64,000 nucleotides of DNA from Rhizobium leguminosarum bv. trifolii WSM2297. Its GTDB lineage: Bacteria; Pseudomonadota; Alphaproteobacteria; Rhizobiales; Rhizobiaceae. The stretch lies in assembly GCF_000271845.1 (NCBI RefSeq), contig NZ_JH719395.1, positions 3,599,753-3,663,752 on the forward strand. The letters run 5' to 3'. Under the pieces are notes generated by a model. That model was not told the origin of the DNA. It did not search any database and saw nothing but the letters and a program-made list of their open reading frames with translations. Below, piece after piece: positions 49,204-59,533 of the stretch (the stretch's first letter is position 1; each line of letters starts with the position of its first letter). A program made the position numbers and the translations under genes.

Positions 49204-49950
49204 TTACGCGGTCTCCTTTGCCCTGCTGGCCTTGATCAGCGCCAGCGCCTGCCCGGGATCGATACGGCCGTCATAAAGCGCACGGCCTGAAATCGCGCCT
49301 TCGAGCTTCTGCGCATCCGGCTCCAGCATGCGTCTGACATCGTCGAGCGAGGCAAGGCCGCCGGAGGCAATGACCGGAATGGAGACGGCGTCGGCAAGCT
49401 CCAGCGTCGAGGCCCAGTTGATGCCGGCAAGGATGCCGTCACGGTCGATATCGGTATAGATGATCGCCGCGACGCCGGCGCCTTCGAATTTTTTGGCGAG
49501 TTCGATGATCCCGAGTTCCGAAGCCTCCGCCCAGCCCTCGACCGCCACCTTGCCGGCCTTGGCATCGATGCCGACGGCGACGTGGCCCGGAAATTTCCGG
49601 CAGGCCTCGATGACCAGATCAGGATTTCTGACCGCGACGGTGCCGAGAATGACGCGCCGCAGCCCGCGCGACAGCCAGGCCTCGATATGATCGAGGGTGC
49701 GGATGCCGCCGCCAAGCTGCACCGGATTTTTCGTTGCCTTGAGGATCGCCTCGACGGCATCGCCATTGGCCGAATGTCCCGCGAAGGCGCCGTCGAGATC
49801 GACCACATGCAGCCATTCGAACCCCTGGTCTTCGAAGGATTTCGCCTGGGCGGCCGGGTCGGTGTTGTAGACCGTCGCCTGTTGCATGTCGCCGAGCTTG
49901 AGGCGGACACATTGGCCGCCCTTCAGGTCGATCGCGGGAAAAAGGATCAT
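49204..49950 (-). CDS. hisA: ProFAR isomerase HisA
   Basis: Isomerises ProFAR to PRFAR, the substrate of HisF/HisH. The 248 residues form a TIM barrel related to His[21 protein letters not shown] with catalytic Asp, [16 protein letters not shown], and [15 protein letters not shown] with the second Asp. It lies 6 bp after the preceding membrane-protein gene and adjoins hisF. Confidence 0.97.
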   Translation of the reverse strand: MILFPAIDLKGGQCVRLKLGDMQQATVYNTDPAAQAKSFEDQGFEWLHVVDLDGAFAGHSANGDAVEAILKATKNPVQLGGGIRTLDHIEAWLSRGLRRVILGTVAVRNPDLVIEACRKFPGHVAVGIDAKAGKVAVEGWAEASELGIIELAKKFEGAGVAAIIYTDIDRDGILAGINWASTLELADAVSIPVIASGGLASLDDVRRMLEPDAQKLEGAISGRALYDGRIDPGQALALIKASRAKETA

Positions 49951-49956
49951 GTCGTC

Positions 49957-50514
49957 TTACGTCCGTAGTGTGGTCGATACCATCAGCGCATTCCACGCAT
50001 CTACGATATCCGAGCGGAAAAAGACAGCGGCAATGGTGGCCGCGCCGAAAAGCAGAAGAAGCAGCAGGGTGACGGTAAAGCCGGACCGAACCTGGCGCCA
50101 AAAGCTGAGACGCCGCTTCATCGATTTTTCGATGTCGCGCACGTCGCGCAGCGCCTGGCTGTTGACGGCGGCGAGCCGGATTTCCGGCTCCATCGCCTCG
50201 ACATAGGTTTCGGCATAACTCGAAAGGATCTGCGAGGCGCGGTCGCGCAGCGTATTGCGCAGGTCGGTCGAGAGATAATTGCTGGCGACCGCGGCAAGCT
50301 CGGCCTCGTTGGGAGAGCGGCCGGCGTTGCGCTTGCGATAGCTGATGACGAAATCGCGCTTCTGCCGCTCGTAAAGGGCATAGGCAAGCAGACCGATCAG
50401 ATCGTCCTCGCCTTCGATATAAAATTCCAGCACCGCCTCGGCGATATCGGCGGCGTTGATGCCGTTGGCGCGCAGCTGTGAATTCTCGTTGCCGGCCAGA
50501 AATTCTTGGATCAT
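49957..50514 (-). CDS. Hypothetical protein with C-terminal membrane anchor, inside the his cluster
   Basis: The 185 residues are not assigned to a named family. They are mostly charged helix (VLEFYIEGEDDLIGLLAYAL, YERQKRDFVISYRKRNAGRS), with one strong hydrophobic segment near the C-terminus (SGFTVTLLLLLLFGAATIAA), so the protein probably sits with its N-terminus in the cytoplasm. It overlaps the small upstream gene by 4 bp (ATGA) and is 6 bp before hisA, so it is co-expressed with histidine synthesis. No histidine-pathway function is suggested by its sequence. Confidence 0.75.
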   Translation of the reverse strand: MIQEFLAGNENSQLRANGINAADIAEAVLEFYIEGEDDLIGLLAYALYERQKRDFVISYRKRNAGRSPNEAELAAVASNYLSTDLRNTLRDRASQILSSYAETYVEAMEPEIRLAAVNSQALRDVRDIEKSMKRRLSFWRQVRSGFTVTLLLLLLFGAATIAAVFFRSDIVDAWNALMVSTTLRT

Positions 50515-50693
50515 CGGTCCAGCCTTTCTTTCAACGCCTTGGCTGCATTGGAAAGCGCTCTTTTGTGAATGATCTCATCGACACGGCGGATAATCGTTCC
50601 GTCGGGAAGCCGGATGTCCGAGAAGGGAGGCATGCCCTCCCTGGAGGGTCTCAGCGTATAGAACACCTTGCCTGATTTCCGCGAAGCCGGCAT
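50511..50693 (-). CDS. Small conserved-looking hypothetical protein (60 aa)
   Basis: ATG 50693 has AGGAG eight bases upstream, a better start than the GTG at 50702. The product is basic and hydrophilic (MPASRKSGKVFYTLRPSREG, later IIRRVDEIIHKRALSNAAKA). The overlap with the next gene (ATGA), the good Shine-Dalgarno sequence and the place between hisH and hisA argue that it is real despite its size. Function unknown. Confidence 0.65.
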   Translation of the reverse strand: MPASRKSGKVFYTLRPSREGMPPFSDIRLPDGTIIRRVDEIIHKRALSNAAKALKERLDR

Positions 50694-50727
50694 CGAGCGC
50701 ACTCCTGTTCCGCCGTTTCCATCGGTA

Positions 50728-51378
50728 TTACGGGTTCCAGCGCAGGAAATTGGCGATCAGCGCCAGGCCGAGCTTCTGGCTCTTTTCCGGGTGAAACTGT
50801 GCGCCGACCATGTTGTCGCGCCCGACGAGAGCGGTCATCGCACCGCCATAGTCGACGGTCGCGATGACGTCGTCGTCGTTTTCGGCGGCAAGATGGTAGG
50901 AATGCACGAAATAGGCATGCAGCCCCTCAGGCCCCGTGGCAATGCCATCGAAAAGTGGATGTTCGCGCTTCAGGTCGAGCGTGTTCCAGCCGATCTGCGG
51001 GATTTTCAGTGTGGGATCACCGGGCGTCATCTCGACGACGTCGCCGGGGACCCAGCCGAAGCCGTGCGTCACCGTCTTCTCGAGGCCGCGCGACGACATC
51101 AGCTGCATGCCGACGCAGATACCGAGGAACGGCCGCGCCTTCTTCTCGACGGCTTCGATCAGCACCTCGGCCATCCCGGGCACGGCATCGAGGCCGCGCC
51201 GGCAATCGGCATAGGCGCCGACGCCGGGAAGCACGATACGATCGGCCGCCGCGACATTCTCTGCCCTGTCGGTGAGATCGATATGCGCATCGATGCCCGC
51301 TTCACGGGCGGCACGTTCGAAAGCCTTGGTCGCCGAACGCAAATTGCCGGAACCATAATCGATAATCGCGACGCGCAT
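50728..51378 (-). CDS. hisH: Imidazole glycerol phosphate synthase subunit HisH
   Basis: Glutamine amidotransferase that feeds ammonia to HisF. The 216 residues have the nucleophile Cys in [12 protein letters not shown], the oxyanion PGVGAYADC, and the catalytic His/Glu in [28 protein letters not shown] is the usual N-terminus. It lies 2 bp after the DUF2628 gene, with two small unknown genes before hisA. Confidence 0.96.
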   Translation of the reverse strand: MRVAIIDYGSGNLRSATKAFERAAREAGIDAHIDLTDRAENVAAADRIVLPGVGAYADCRRGLDAVPGMAEVLIEAVEKKARPFLGICVGMQLMSSRGLEKTVTHGFGWVPGDVVEMTPGDPTLKIPQIGWNTLDLKREHPLFDGIATGPEGLHAYFVHSYHLAAENDDDVIATVDYGGAMTALVGRDNMVGAQFHPEKSQKLGLALIANFLRWNP

Positions 51379-51380
51379 CG

Positions 51381-51866
51381 TCAGCGTCCTCCATCAAAAC
51401 CAAAAAGGCCAAGCGCTGTGCCATGGCCCCGCGGGCCGCTCGGCCGGGATTTGTTCTCCCAGTCCGGTGCCGCGTTGTCGTCACTCTCCGTGGTGGCCGC
51501 CTGGTCCGAAAAATAGACTTGCTCGGCAATGCCGATCGTATCGGCGGCAATCAGGGCGTCTTCGGTCCAGCCCTTGGCAGCGAGGTTGCGGATCCGGAAA
51601 TTTTGGCCTTCGAGGCCGACCAGCAGATTCACGCCCAGCATGATGGCCGCGCCCGCCGGCCAGAGACCCGGTTCCTCCATCAGCGCACCGCCGATGCCCT
51701 GCAGCAGAAAGGCCGCGGCCGCATGCAGCCAAAGCCGATGTGCCAGCAGCCACGGCCAGGGGAAGAGGAAGCCGAGCAGCGTGAAGCCGTCGCGGATGGT
51801 CCGCGTCTGTTCGAGCGTGGCGCTCGTGCCGCCGGGCGGCTTCAGGAAGATATAGCTCGACGTCAT
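51381..51866 (-). CDS. DUF2628-like membrane protein in the his cluster
   Basis: The 161 residues from ATG 51866 ([13 protein letters not shown]) have hydrophobic segments at [35 protein letters not shown] and [15 protein letters not shown], then a cytoplasmic-looking tail. The [22 protein letters not shown] pattern fits DUF2628, common in alphaproteobacterial his operons between hisB and hisH. Function unknown; perhaps a small transporter or envelope protein. Confidence 0.75.
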   Translation of the reverse strand: MTSSYIFLKPPGGTSATLEQTRTIRDGFTLLGFLFPWPWLLAHRLWLHAAAAFLLQGIGGALMEEPGLWPAGAAIMLGVNLLVGLEGQNFRIRNLAAKGWTEDALIAADTIGIAEQVYFSDQAATTESDDNAAPDWENKSRPSGPRGHGTALGLFGFDGGR

Positions 51867-51888
51867 TGTCGCCGCTCCCTTGAGGGGC

Positions 51889-52497
51889 TCAGACGAGCGT
51901 GCCCTTGGTCGAGGGAACACGGCCAGCCTGTCTCGGATCGATCTCTGTCGCCGTGCGCAGTGCGCGGGCAACGGCCTTGAAGCATGTCTCGGCAATATGG
52001 TGGTTGTTGGCGCCATAATGGTTGAGAATATGCAAGGTGATGCCGGCATTCTGGGCGAGCGCCTGGAAGAATTCGCGAACGAGTTCGGTGTCGAACGTGC
52101 CGATCTTCGGCGCGCTGAAGGCGACGTTCCAGACGAGGAACGGCCGGCCGGAAAGATCGACCGCAGCCTTGGTCATCGTCTCGTCCATGGCGAGATCGAT
52201 CGAAGCGTAGCGAGTGATGCCGCGCCGGTCGCCGAGCGCCTTGGAGATCGCCTGGCCGATGGCGATGCCGGTATCCTCGACCGTGTGGTGGTCGTCGATA
52301 TGCAGGTCGCCCTTGGCTTCGATTTCCATGTCGATGAGGGAATGCCGCGAAAGCTGGTCGAGCATATGGTCGAAGAAGCCGACGCCCGTCGAAATCTTCG
52401 ATTTGCCGGTGCCGTCGAGATTGACGGAAACCGAAATCGAGGTTTCGTTGGTCTTGCGGGAAACGCTGCCCGTACGGCTTGCTGCGGTCTCGGCCAT
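51889..52497 (-). CDS. hisB: Imidazoleglycerol-phosphate dehydratase HisB
   Basis: Dehydrates IGP to imidazole-acetol phosphate. The ATG at 52497 has GGAGG upstream and gives 202 residues starting [20 protein letters not shown]. Metal-binding His/Glu are in [24 protein letters not shown] and [16 protein letters not shown]. It is the single-domain dehydratase without the phosphatase part found in E. coli. It heads the leftward his cluster and diverges from hslV; the 177-bp gap should hold both promoters. Confidence 0.96.
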   Translation of the reverse strand: MAETAASRTGSVSRKTNETSISVSVNLDGTGKSKISTGVGFFDHMLDQLSRHSLIDMEIEAKGDLHIDDHHTVEDTGIAIGQAISKALGDRRGITRYASIDLAMDETMTKAAVDLSGRPFLVWNVAFSAPKIGTFDTELVREFFQALAQNAGITLHILNHYGANNHHIAETCFKAVARALRTATEIDPRQAGRVPSTKGTLV

Positions 52498-52674
52498 ATG
52501 GCCCTCCATCGGGAATAAGTCCGTTCCTTATCAGGCGCATCGGCAAATATCCAGAAGCCGGGCGAGAGAAAAGCCGGCCCATTTGCAAACGGCGCCGGCC
52601 CACTTACATAGGGCTTAACAGGGCCGGTGTGCGGCCCGGTGGAGTAGCCCGCGCCAAGGGCAGACAGGTGTTTG

Positions 52675-53202
52675 ATGACAACGATCATTACAGTTCGAAA
52701 AGGCGGTAAGGTGGTGATGGCGGGCGACGGCCAGGTGAGCCTCGGCCAGACCGTCATGAAGGGCAATGCCCGCAAGGTGCGCCGCATCGGCAAGGGCGAA
52801 GTCGTCGCCGGTTTCGCCGGCGCCACTGCCGATGCCTTCACCTTGCTCGAAAGGCTTGAAAAGAAGCTCGAGCAATATCCCGGCCAGCTGATGCGCGCCG
52901 CCGTCGAGCTCGCCAAGGACTGGCGCACCGACAAATACCTGCGTAATCTCGAAGCCATGATGCTCGTCGCCGACAAATCGATCACGCTGGCGATCACCGG
53001 CAATGGCGATGTCCTGGAGCCTGAGCATGGCACGACGGCGATCGGCTCGGGCGGCAATTTTGCCTTCGCCGCCGCCCGCGCGCTGATGGATACCGACAAA
53101 TCGGCCGAAGAGATCGCGCGCCGCGCCCTCGAGATCGCCGCCGATATCTGCGTCTACACCAACCACAATATCGTGGTGGAATCGCTGGATGTCGAAGGCT
53201 GA
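52675..53202 (+). CDS. hslV: ATP-dependent protease peptidase subunit HslV
   Basis: Proteolytic core of HslUV (ClpQY), related to the proteasome beta subunit. ATG 52675 gives [20 protein letters not shown]; after Met removal Thr2 is the nucleophile, with the family Lys in KGG and GDGQVS. The 175 residues are the usual length. It has AGGTG upstream. It is followed by hslU after 90 bp, and the pair is normally co-transcribed and heat-induced. Confidence 0.96.
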   Translation: MTTIITVRKGGKVVMAGDGQVSLGQTVMKGNARKVRRIGKGEVVAGFAGATADAFTLLERLEKKLEQYPGQLMRAAVELAKDWRTDKYLRNLEAMMLVADKSITLAITGNGDVLEPEHGTTAIGSGGNFAFAAARALMDTDKSAEEIARRALEIAADICVYTNHNIVVESLDVEG

Positions 53203-53292
53203 ATTCCCAGCCTTCCGGCCGCTGCCGCGGCCAACAAAGACGAATTCCGGCCGGGCGCTGATGGCCCTGGACCGCCAGGAGAATGATACGCA

Positions 53293-54600
53293 ATGACGAC
53301 TTTTTCCCCCCGCGAGATCGTTTCCGAACTCGACCGCTACATTATCGGCCAGCATGATGCGAAGCGCGCTGTCGCGATCGCACTGCGCAACCGCTGGCGC
53401 CGCCAGCAGCTGGATCCCAGCCTGCGCGACGAAGTCATGCCGAAGAACATCCTGATGATCGGCCCGACCGGTGTCGGCAAGACCGAGATCTCCCGCCGCC
53501 TGGCAAAACTCGCCGGCGCGCCCTTCATCAAGGTGGAAGCCACCAAATTCACCGAAGTCGGTTATGTCGGCCGCGATGTCGAGCAGATCATCCGCGATCT
53601 GGTCGAGGTCGGCATCGGCCTGGTGCGCGAGAAGAAGCGGTCCGAGGTCCAGGCCAAGGCGCATGTCAGCGCCGAGGAACGTGTTCTCGATGCGCTGGTC
53701 GGCACCACCGCGTCGCCCGCCACCCGCGAAAACTTCCGCAAGAAGCTGAGGGACGGCGAACTCGACGACAAGGAAATCGATATCGAGGTGGCTGATGCCG
53801 GTTCCGGCATGGGCGGCTTCGAAATTCCCGGCATGCCGGGCGCCAATATCGGCGTGCTCAACCTGTCGGAAATGTTCGGCAAGGCGATGGGCGGCCGCAC
53901 CAAGAAGGTACGCACCACGGTCAAGGCCTCCTATAGCGACCTGATTCGCGATGAATCCGACAAGCTGATCGACAATGAGGTGATCCAGCGCGAGGCCGTC
54001 CGCTCCACCGAGAATGACGGCATCGTCTTCCTGGACGAAATCGACAAGATCGCCGCCCGCGACGGCGGCATGGGCGCCGGCGTTTCCCGCGAAGGCGTCC
54101 AGCGCGACCTCCTGCCGCTCGTCGAAGGCACGACGGTCTCGACCAAATACGGGCCTGTCAAGACCGACCATATCCTGTTCATCGCCTCCGGCGCCTTCCA
54201 TGTCTCCAAACCCTCGGATCTTCTCCCCGAGCTTCAGGGCCGCCTGCCGATTCGTGTGGAGTTGCGTGCGCTGAACAAGGAGGATTTCCGCCGGATCCTG
54301 ACCGAGACGGAAGCAAGCCTCATCCGCCAGTATCGCGCGCTGATGGAAACCGAGAGCCTGAGCCTCGAATTCACCGACGACGCGATCGATGCGCTGGCCG
54401 ATGTCGCCGTGCATCTGAACTCTTCTGTCGAGAATATCGGCGCCCGCCGTCTGCAGACGGTGATGGAACGGGTTCTGGACGATATTTCCTACAACGCGCC
54501 GGATCGCGGCGGGACGGCCATCACCATCGATGCCGCTTATGTCCGCGAACATGTCGGCGATCTCGCGCAGAATACCGATCTGTCACGCTTCATTCTGTGA
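53293..54600 (+). CDS. hslU: HslU ATPase (unfoldase subunit)
   Basis: AAA+ ATPase that recognises, unfolds and threads substrates into HslV. The 435 residues have Walker [17 protein letters not shown], Walker [19 protein letters not shown], sensor/arginine regions ([12 protein letters not shown]) and the C-terminal tail ending DLSRFIL, which docks into HslV. The usual I-domain lies between. It is closed by a terminator hairpin at 54668. Confidence 0.97.
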   Translation: MTTFSPREIVSELDRYIIGQHDAKRAVAIALRNRWRRQQLDPSLRDEVMPKNILMIGPTGVGKTEISRRLAKLAGAPFIKVEATKFTEVGYVGRDVEQIIRDLVEVGIGLVREKKRSEVQAKAHVSAEERVLDALVGTTASPATRENFRKKLRDGELDDKEIDIEVADAGSGMGGFEIPGMPGANIGVLNLSEMFGKAMGGRTKKVRTTVKASYSDLIRDESDKLIDNEVIQREAVRSTENDGIVFLDEIDKIAARDGGMGAGVSREGVQRDLLPLVEGTTVSTKYGPVKTDHILFIASGAFHVSKPSDLLPELQGRLPIRVELRALNKEDFRRILTETEASLIRQYRALMETESLSLEFTDDAIDALADVAVHLNSSVENIGARRLQTVMERVLDDISYNAPDRGGTAITIDAAYVREHVGDLAQNTDLSRFIL

Positions 54601-54667
54601 TATCGGCGCACCGGTTCATGTCTTTCCCGATGTGAATGCCGGATGTGACGAAGTCCACTCTCGACAG

Positions 54668-54705
54668 CGGGCCTTTTACTTTTTAGTGAAGGCCCGTTTT
54701 GTTTT
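54668..54705 (+). terminator. Rho-independent terminator after hslU
   Basis: CGGGCCTT and AAGGCCCG form an 8-bp stem, extended by imperfect TTAC/GTGA pairing, followed by TTTTGTTTT. Confidence 0.85.
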
Positions 54706-54789
54706 CCGTTCCGGCTTTATTCGGCCAAGATTCTGGTCCAGTCAGCCGCATCGCAAACAGGACGATGGAACGGGACGGGATAGCGGATC

Positions 54790-55737
54790 GTGCGACGCCT
54801 TTTGACAAGCCTTTTGATTGCCGTTGCCCTGGTGAATTCGGCGCCCGCCTTTGCCATGCAGACGGTGCCGGCCGGCAATCGTCATGCCGAGCAGCCCGAT
54901 ATTCCGGGTGCATCCGTCCGGCGCACCAAGGGAACCAAGAGCAGCTTCGATCTGAAGTATGAAAAGGTCCACGAGCTTCTGGCGACCGATCGCGAGCTGA
55001 TGGGCAAGATCCGGAAGGTCTCCAGCGCTTACGGCATCAATCCCATCCATGTCGTCGGCGCGATTGTCGGCGAACACACCTATAATGTCGACGCCTACGA
55101 CCGGCTGCAGGCCTATTATGTCAAGGCAGCCTCCTATGCCGGCGAAAGTTTCCGCTTCGCTTATGACGGCGAAAACGTCGATGATTTCGTGGCGCGGCCG
55201 CAATTTGCGCAATGCAAGGCCAAGAGTGATTCCTACACGCTGTGGTCCTGCCGCGAAGATGTCTGGGAGAGCGATTTCCGCGGCAAGACGGTGGCTGGCA
55301 AGAGCTTCCCCAACAACCGCTTCAGCGCAGTCTTCTTCCAGCCCTTCTACGCCGGCCAGACCTTCGGCCTCGGCCAGGTCAATCCGCTGACGGCGCTGAT
55401 GCTCTCCGATCTCGTCAGCCGCGTTTCGGGCTATCCGAAGCTCAACGAGAAGAATGCCGGCGCCGTCTATAAAGCCATCATGGATCCCGATATCTCGCTC
55501 GCCTTCGTCGCCGCCTCGATCCGCAGGTCGATCGACGATTACAAGGAGATTGCCGGCATGGACATTTCGGGCAATCCCGGCCTGACGGCGACGCTTTATA
55601 ATGTCGGCAACTCACGCCAGCGTGCCGCTGCCCTTGCGGCGAAGAACCGCGGCGCCGGCGCGACCGTCTGGCCGGAAGAGAATTATTACGGCTGGCTGAT
55701 CAATGACAAGCTGGACGAACTCAAGGGCCTGCTCTAG
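54790..55737 (+). CDS. DUF1402-family secreted protein
   Basis: GTG start; the 315 residues open with a clear signal peptide (RRLLTSLLIAVALVNSAPAF, cleavage after AFA) and so act in the periplasm or outside. The rest is a DUF1402 domain: INPIHVVGAIVGEHTYNVDA, then GQTFGLGQVNPLTALMLSDL. The Glu in an EHTYN context and the GLGQVNPLTAL block recall lysozyme-like transglycosylases, so a cell-wall role is possible but unproven. Confidence 0.78.
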   Translation: MRRLLTSLLIAVALVNSAPAFAMQTVPAGNRHAEQPDIPGASVRRTKGTKSSFDLKYEKVHELLATDRELMGKIRKVSSAYGINPIHVVGAIVGEHTYNVDAYDRLQAYYVKAASYAGESFRFAYDGENVDDFVARPQFAQCKAKSDSYTLWSCREDVWESDFRGKTVAGKSFPNNRFSAVFFQPFYAGQTFGLGQVNPLTALMLSDLVSRVSGYPKLNEKNAGAVYKAIMDPDISLAFVAASIRRSIDDYKEIAGMDISGNPGLTATLYNVGNSRQRAAALAAKNRGAGATVWPEENYYGWLINDKLDELKGLL

Positions 55738-55785
55738 CTTCTAGCTTGCCGGGAAGGCTTCGTTCTTCCCCGAAAGGCTTTGACG

Positions 55786-57198
55786 ATGGACATGCGTCCT
55801 GATCCCTTCGTTCCGCCAGCACCGTTGCCGCGTACCGTGCCGCCGAGCCGGCTTGATATCATCCGCATCATCCTGCGCAATCCGCTCGAACTCTGGGGCG
55901 AGCCGTCCTATACGCTGCCCTGGATCAAGACGAGCTTCTTCGGGCAACACACCCTGATCGTCAACGATCCCGGCCTGATCAAGCATGTGCTGGTCGACAA
56001 TGCCGGCAATTACCGCATGTCCGATATCCGCCAGCTGGTGCTGCGGCCGATCCTGCGCGACGGCCTGCTGACGGCGGAAGGCCAGGTCTGGAAACGGTCG
56101 CGAAAGGCGGTCGCCCCGGTTTTCACGCCGCGCCATGCCAAAGGTTTCGCCGGCCAAATGCTGCGGCAATCGGAAGATTATGTCGGCAAATATGCGGGCA
56201 CCGGCCCGGCAGGCCAGGTCTTCGATATCGCCACCGACATGACGGATCTGACCTTTGCGATTCTCGCCGAAACGCTCTTTTCCGGCGAAATCGTCTCCTC
56301 GAGCGGCCATTTCGCCGATGACGTCAACCAGCTTCTCCACCGCATGGGCCGCATCGATCCGATGGACCTGTTGCGCGCCCCCTCCTGGGTGCCGCGTCTC
56401 ACCCGTATCGGCGGCCAGAAGGTGCTGGAGAAATTCAGGGCGATCGTCCGCGACACCATGGATATGCGGCTGGCGAAGATGAAGACCAATCGCGCCGCCG
56501 CACCGGACGATTTTCTGACGCTGCTTCTGGAACAGGCGGGCCCCGATGGCCTGACCAAAGAGGAAATCGAGGACAATATCCTGACCTTCATCGGCGCCGG
56601 ACACGAGACGACCGCTCGCGCACTGGCCTGGACGCTTTATTGTGTGGCGAACAGCCCGCATATCCGCGAGGCGATGGAAACGGAAATCGACGCTGTTCTC
56701 GCAACCGGGGCCGAGCCGGTGGAATGGCTGGATCTGATGCCGGTGACGCGGGCGGCTTTTGAAGAGGCTCTCAGGCTATATCCGCCCGCACCATCTATCA
56801 ATCGCGCCGCGATTGCGGATGATCGCTGGACGAACGCGAAGGGCGAGAAGGTCGAGATACCGGCCGATATCACCGTGCTCATCATGCCTTGGACGCTGCA
56901 TCGCCACGAACTCTATTGGGAAAAGCCGCGCGCCTATATGCCGGAACGTTTCCTGCCGGAAAATCGCGGCAGTATTGGCCGCTTTCAGTTCTTGCCCTTC
57001 GGCGCCGGCCCGCGCGTCTGCATCGGTGCGACCTTCGCGCTGCAGGAGGCGGTGATCGCGCTGGCGGTGATGATGCACCGTTTTCGCTTCGACCAGACGG
57101 AAACGACCAACCCCTGGCCGGTGCAGAAGCTGACGACGCAGCCGCAGAACGGGCTGCCGATGCGCGTGACGCCGCGCATAATTTCCACGAAAGCATAA
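55786..57198 (+). CDS. Cytochrome P450
   Basis: Haem-thiolate monooxygenase. ATG 55786 (MDMRPDPFVPPAPLPRTVPP) gives 470 residues. The I-helix oxygen-binding motif is GAGHETTARALAW, the K-helix ExxR is in FEEALRLYPPAPSI, the PERF-like region is YMPERFLPENR, and the haem-binding loop is FLPFGAGPRVCIGATFAL. The substrate is unknown; no ferredoxin or ferredoxin-reductase gene is nearby, so redox partners must come from elsewhere. It is followed by glcB after 85 bp, without obvious functional link. Confidence 0.92.
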   Translation: MDMRPDPFVPPAPLPRTVPPSRLDIIRIILRNPLELWGEPSYTLPWIKTSFFGQHTLIVNDPGLIKHVLVDNAGNYRMSDIRQLVLRPILRDGLLTAEGQVWKRSRKAVAPVFTPRHAKGFAGQMLRQSEDYVGKYAGTGPAGQVFDIATDMTDLTFAILAETLFSGEIVSSSGHFADDVNQLLHRMGRIDPMDLLRAPSWVPRLTRIGGQKVLEKFRAIVRDTMDMRLAKMKTNRAAAPDDFLTLLLEQAGPDGLTKEEIEDNILTFIGAGHETTARALAWTLYCVANSPHIREAMETEIDAVLATGAEPVEWLDLMPVTRAAFEEALRLYPPAPSINRAAIADDRWTNAKGEKVEIPADITVLIMPWTLHRHELYWEKPRAYMPERFLPENRGSIGRFQFLPFGAGPRVCIGATFALQEAVIALAVMMHRFRFDQTETTNPWPVQKLTTQPQNGLPMRVTPRIISTKA

Positions 57199-57283
57199 AT
57201 CTTTCGAATTATTGCGGAATTGACTGTGAATGAAAGCCGGGCAAAGTGGCAGCATTCAAAGTCGTTGCCAGGGAGAATGCCGC

Positions 57284-59455
57284 ATGAGCCGCGTTGATAA
57301 GAACGGTCTTGCCGTCGAAACCGTCCTTCATGATTTCCTGACCCAGGAGGTTCTGCCGGGCCTAGCGGTCGATGCGGACAAGTTCTTTGCCGATTTTTCG
57401 GCGATTATCCATGATCTCTCCCCGAAAAATCGGGCGCTGCTGGCAAAACGCGACGACCTGCAGCTCAAGATCGACGACTGGTATCGCCGCCACGGCGCTC
57501 CGGTCGATATGGACGAATACCAGTCCTTCCTCCGCGAAATCGGCTATCTCCTGCCCGAGGGTTCGGACTTCCAGGTCTCGACCCAAAACGTCGACACGGA
57601 AATCGCCTCGATCGCCGGCCCGCAGCTCGTCGTTCCCGTCATGAACGCCCGTTATGCGCTCAACGCCGCTAATGCCCGCTGGGGCTCGCTCTATGATGCG
57701 CTCTACGGCACCGACGCCATTGCCGAGAGCGACGGCGCCGAAAAGGGCAAGGGTTACAATCCAAAGCGCGGCGAGAAGGTCATCGCCTGGGTGCGCGATT
57801 TTCTCGATAGGTCGGTGCCGCTGCAGGATAGCAGCTGGAAGGACGTCGGCAGTTTGATCGTCAAGGATGGAGCACTTGTCGTTCGATCGACCGATGGCGA
57901 GCAGGCAATGTTTGCGGATGCTGGGCATTTTGCCGGTTATCGCGGAGATGCGGCCGCTCCGACGCATATTCTCCTGAAGAACAACGGTATCCACATCGAG
58001 ATCGTCATCGATGCGACGACGGCGATCGGTAAGACCGATCCGGCCCATATTTCCGACGTCTGGCTGGAATCGGCGATCACCACGATCATGGACTGCGAGG
58101 ATTCGATTGCCGCCGTCGATGCCGAGGACAAGGTCGTCGTCTATCGTAACTGGCTCGGCCTGATGAAGGGCGACCTGCAGGAAGAAGTGGTAAAGGGCGG
58201 AACAAGCTTCGTCCGCAAGCTCAACCCGGATCTGGATTATGCTGGTCCGGATGGCGCTGCCTTCGAGCTGCATCGCCGCTCGCTGATGCTGGTGCGCAAT
58301 GTCGGCCACCTCATGACCAATCCGGCCATTCTCGACCGCGACGGCAACGAAGTGCCCGAGGGCATCATGGATGCCGTCATCACCGGCCTGATTGCGCTTT
58401 ACGATATCGGACCGGCCGGCCGGAGAAAGAATTCCCGCACCGGCTCCATGTATGTGGTCAAGCCGAAGATGCATGGGCCGGAAGAGGTCGCCTTCGCCGT
58501 CGAGATCTTCTCGCGGGTCGAAGATGCGTTGGGGTTGCCGCGCAACACCATCAAGATGGGCATCATGGATGAGGAGCGCCGCACCACCGTCAATCTCAAG
58601 GAGTGCATCCGCGCTGCCCGCGAACGTGTCGTCTTCATCAATACCGGTTTCCTCGATCGCACCGGCGACGAGATCCACACCTCGATGGAAGCCGGTCCGA
58701 TGATTCGCAAGGGCGATATGCGCCAGGCGGCCTGGATTTCCGCCTATGAAAACTGGAACGTCGACATCGGCCTCGAATGCGGCCTCGCCGGCCATGCCCA
58801 GATCGGCAAGGGCATGTGGGCGATGCCGGATCTGATGGCGGCGATGCTGGAGCAGAAGATCGCCCACCCGAAGGCCGGCGCCAACACCGCCTGGGTACCG
58901 TCGCCGACGGCCGCCACCCTGCACGCCACCCATTATCACCGGGTCAATGTCGCCCGCGTTCAACAGGGATTGAAGGATCGTGCCCGCGCCAAACTCTCCG
59001 ACATTCTCTCCGTGCCTGTTGCGGTGCGGCCGAACTGGACGCCGGAGGAAATCCAGCGCGAGCTCGACAACAATGCCCAGGGCATTCTCGGCTACGTCGT
59101 GCGCTGGGTCGATCACGGCGTCGGCTGCTCGAAAGTGCCCGACATCAACAATGTCGGTCTGATGGAAGACCGCGCCACATTGCGCATCTCGGCCCAGCAC
59201 ATGGCGAACTGGCTGCATCACCAGGTCGTCACCGAGGCTCAGATCGTCGAAACGATGAAGCGCATGGCCGCTGTCGTCGACCGGCAGAACGAGACGGACC
59301 CCGCCTATCAGCCGATGGCCGGCAATTTCGATGGCTCGATCGCCTTCCAGGCCGCCCTCGATCTCGTTTTGAAGGGCAGGGAGCAGCCGAACGGCTATAC
59401 CGAACCGGTGCTCCACCGCCGCCGCCTTGAGCTCAAGGCGAAGCAGGCCGGGTGA
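57284..59455 (+). CDS. glcB: Malate synthase G
   Basis: Condenses glyoxylate and acetyl-CoA to malate in the glyoxylate cycle and glycolate use. The ATG at 57284, with GGGAG upstream, gives 723 residues, the size of the G isoform. Seen are [90 protein letters not shown] and the catalytic-loop region [20 protein letters not shown]. It ends in a strong terminator. Confidence 0.97.
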   Translation: MSRVDKNGLAVETVLHDFLTQEVLPGLAVDADKFFADFSAIIHDLSPKNRALLAKRDDLQLKIDDWYRRHGAPVDMDEYQSFLREIGYLLPEGSDFQVSTQNVDTEIASIAGPQLVVPVMNARYALNAANARWGSLYDALYGTDAIAESDGAEKGKGYNPKRGEKVIAWVRDFLDRSVPLQDSSWKDVGSLIVKDGALVVRSTDGEQAMFADAGHFAGYRGDAAAPTHILLKNNGIHIEIVIDATTAIGKTDPAHISDVWLESAITTIMDCEDSIAAVDAEDKVVVYRNWLGLMKGDLQEEVVKGGTSFVRKLNPDLDYAGPDGAAFELHRRSLMLVRNVGHLMTNPAILDRDGNEVPEGIMDAVITGLIALYDIGPAGRRKNSRTGSMYVVKPKMHGPEEVAFAVEIFSRVEDALGLPRNTIKMGIMDEERRTTVNLKECIRAARERVVFINTGFLDRTGDEIHTSMEAGPMIRKGDMRQAAWISAYENWNVDIGLECGLAGHAQIGKGMWAMPDLMAAMLEQKIAHPKAGANTAWVPSPTAATLHATHYHRVNVARVQQGLKDRARAKLSDILSVPVAVRPNWTPEEIQRELDNNAQGILGYVVRWVDHGVGCSKVPDINNVGLMEDRATLRISAQHMANWLHHQVVTEAQIVETMKRMAAVVDRQNETDPAYQPMAGNFDGSIAFQAALDLVLKGREQPNGYTEPVLHRRRLELKAKQAG

Positions 59456-59475
59456 GAGTATAGTTTTGAAATATG

Positions 59476-59512
59476 AAAAGGCCGCCGAGACGACAGTCCG
59501 GCGGCCTTTTTT
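59476..59512. terminator. Terminator after glcB (also usable from the other strand)
   Basis: AAAAGGCCGCCG and CGGCGGCCTTTT form a perfect 12-bp stem with an 11-nt loop, followed by TT. It lies between convergent glcB and the L,D-transpeptidase gene. Confidence 0.92.
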
Positions 59513-59533
59513 ATACCGAATTCGGTAATTAGC

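Noticed and set aside
52618..54552. 645-codon minus-strand open frame opposite hslVU
   Set aside because: Antisense shadow of hslV and hslU, with no motif support and crossing the hisB-hslV promoter gap.
57362..59416. 684-codon minus-strand open frame opposite glcB
   Set aside because: Same antisense shadow pattern; glcB has all malate synthase motifs.
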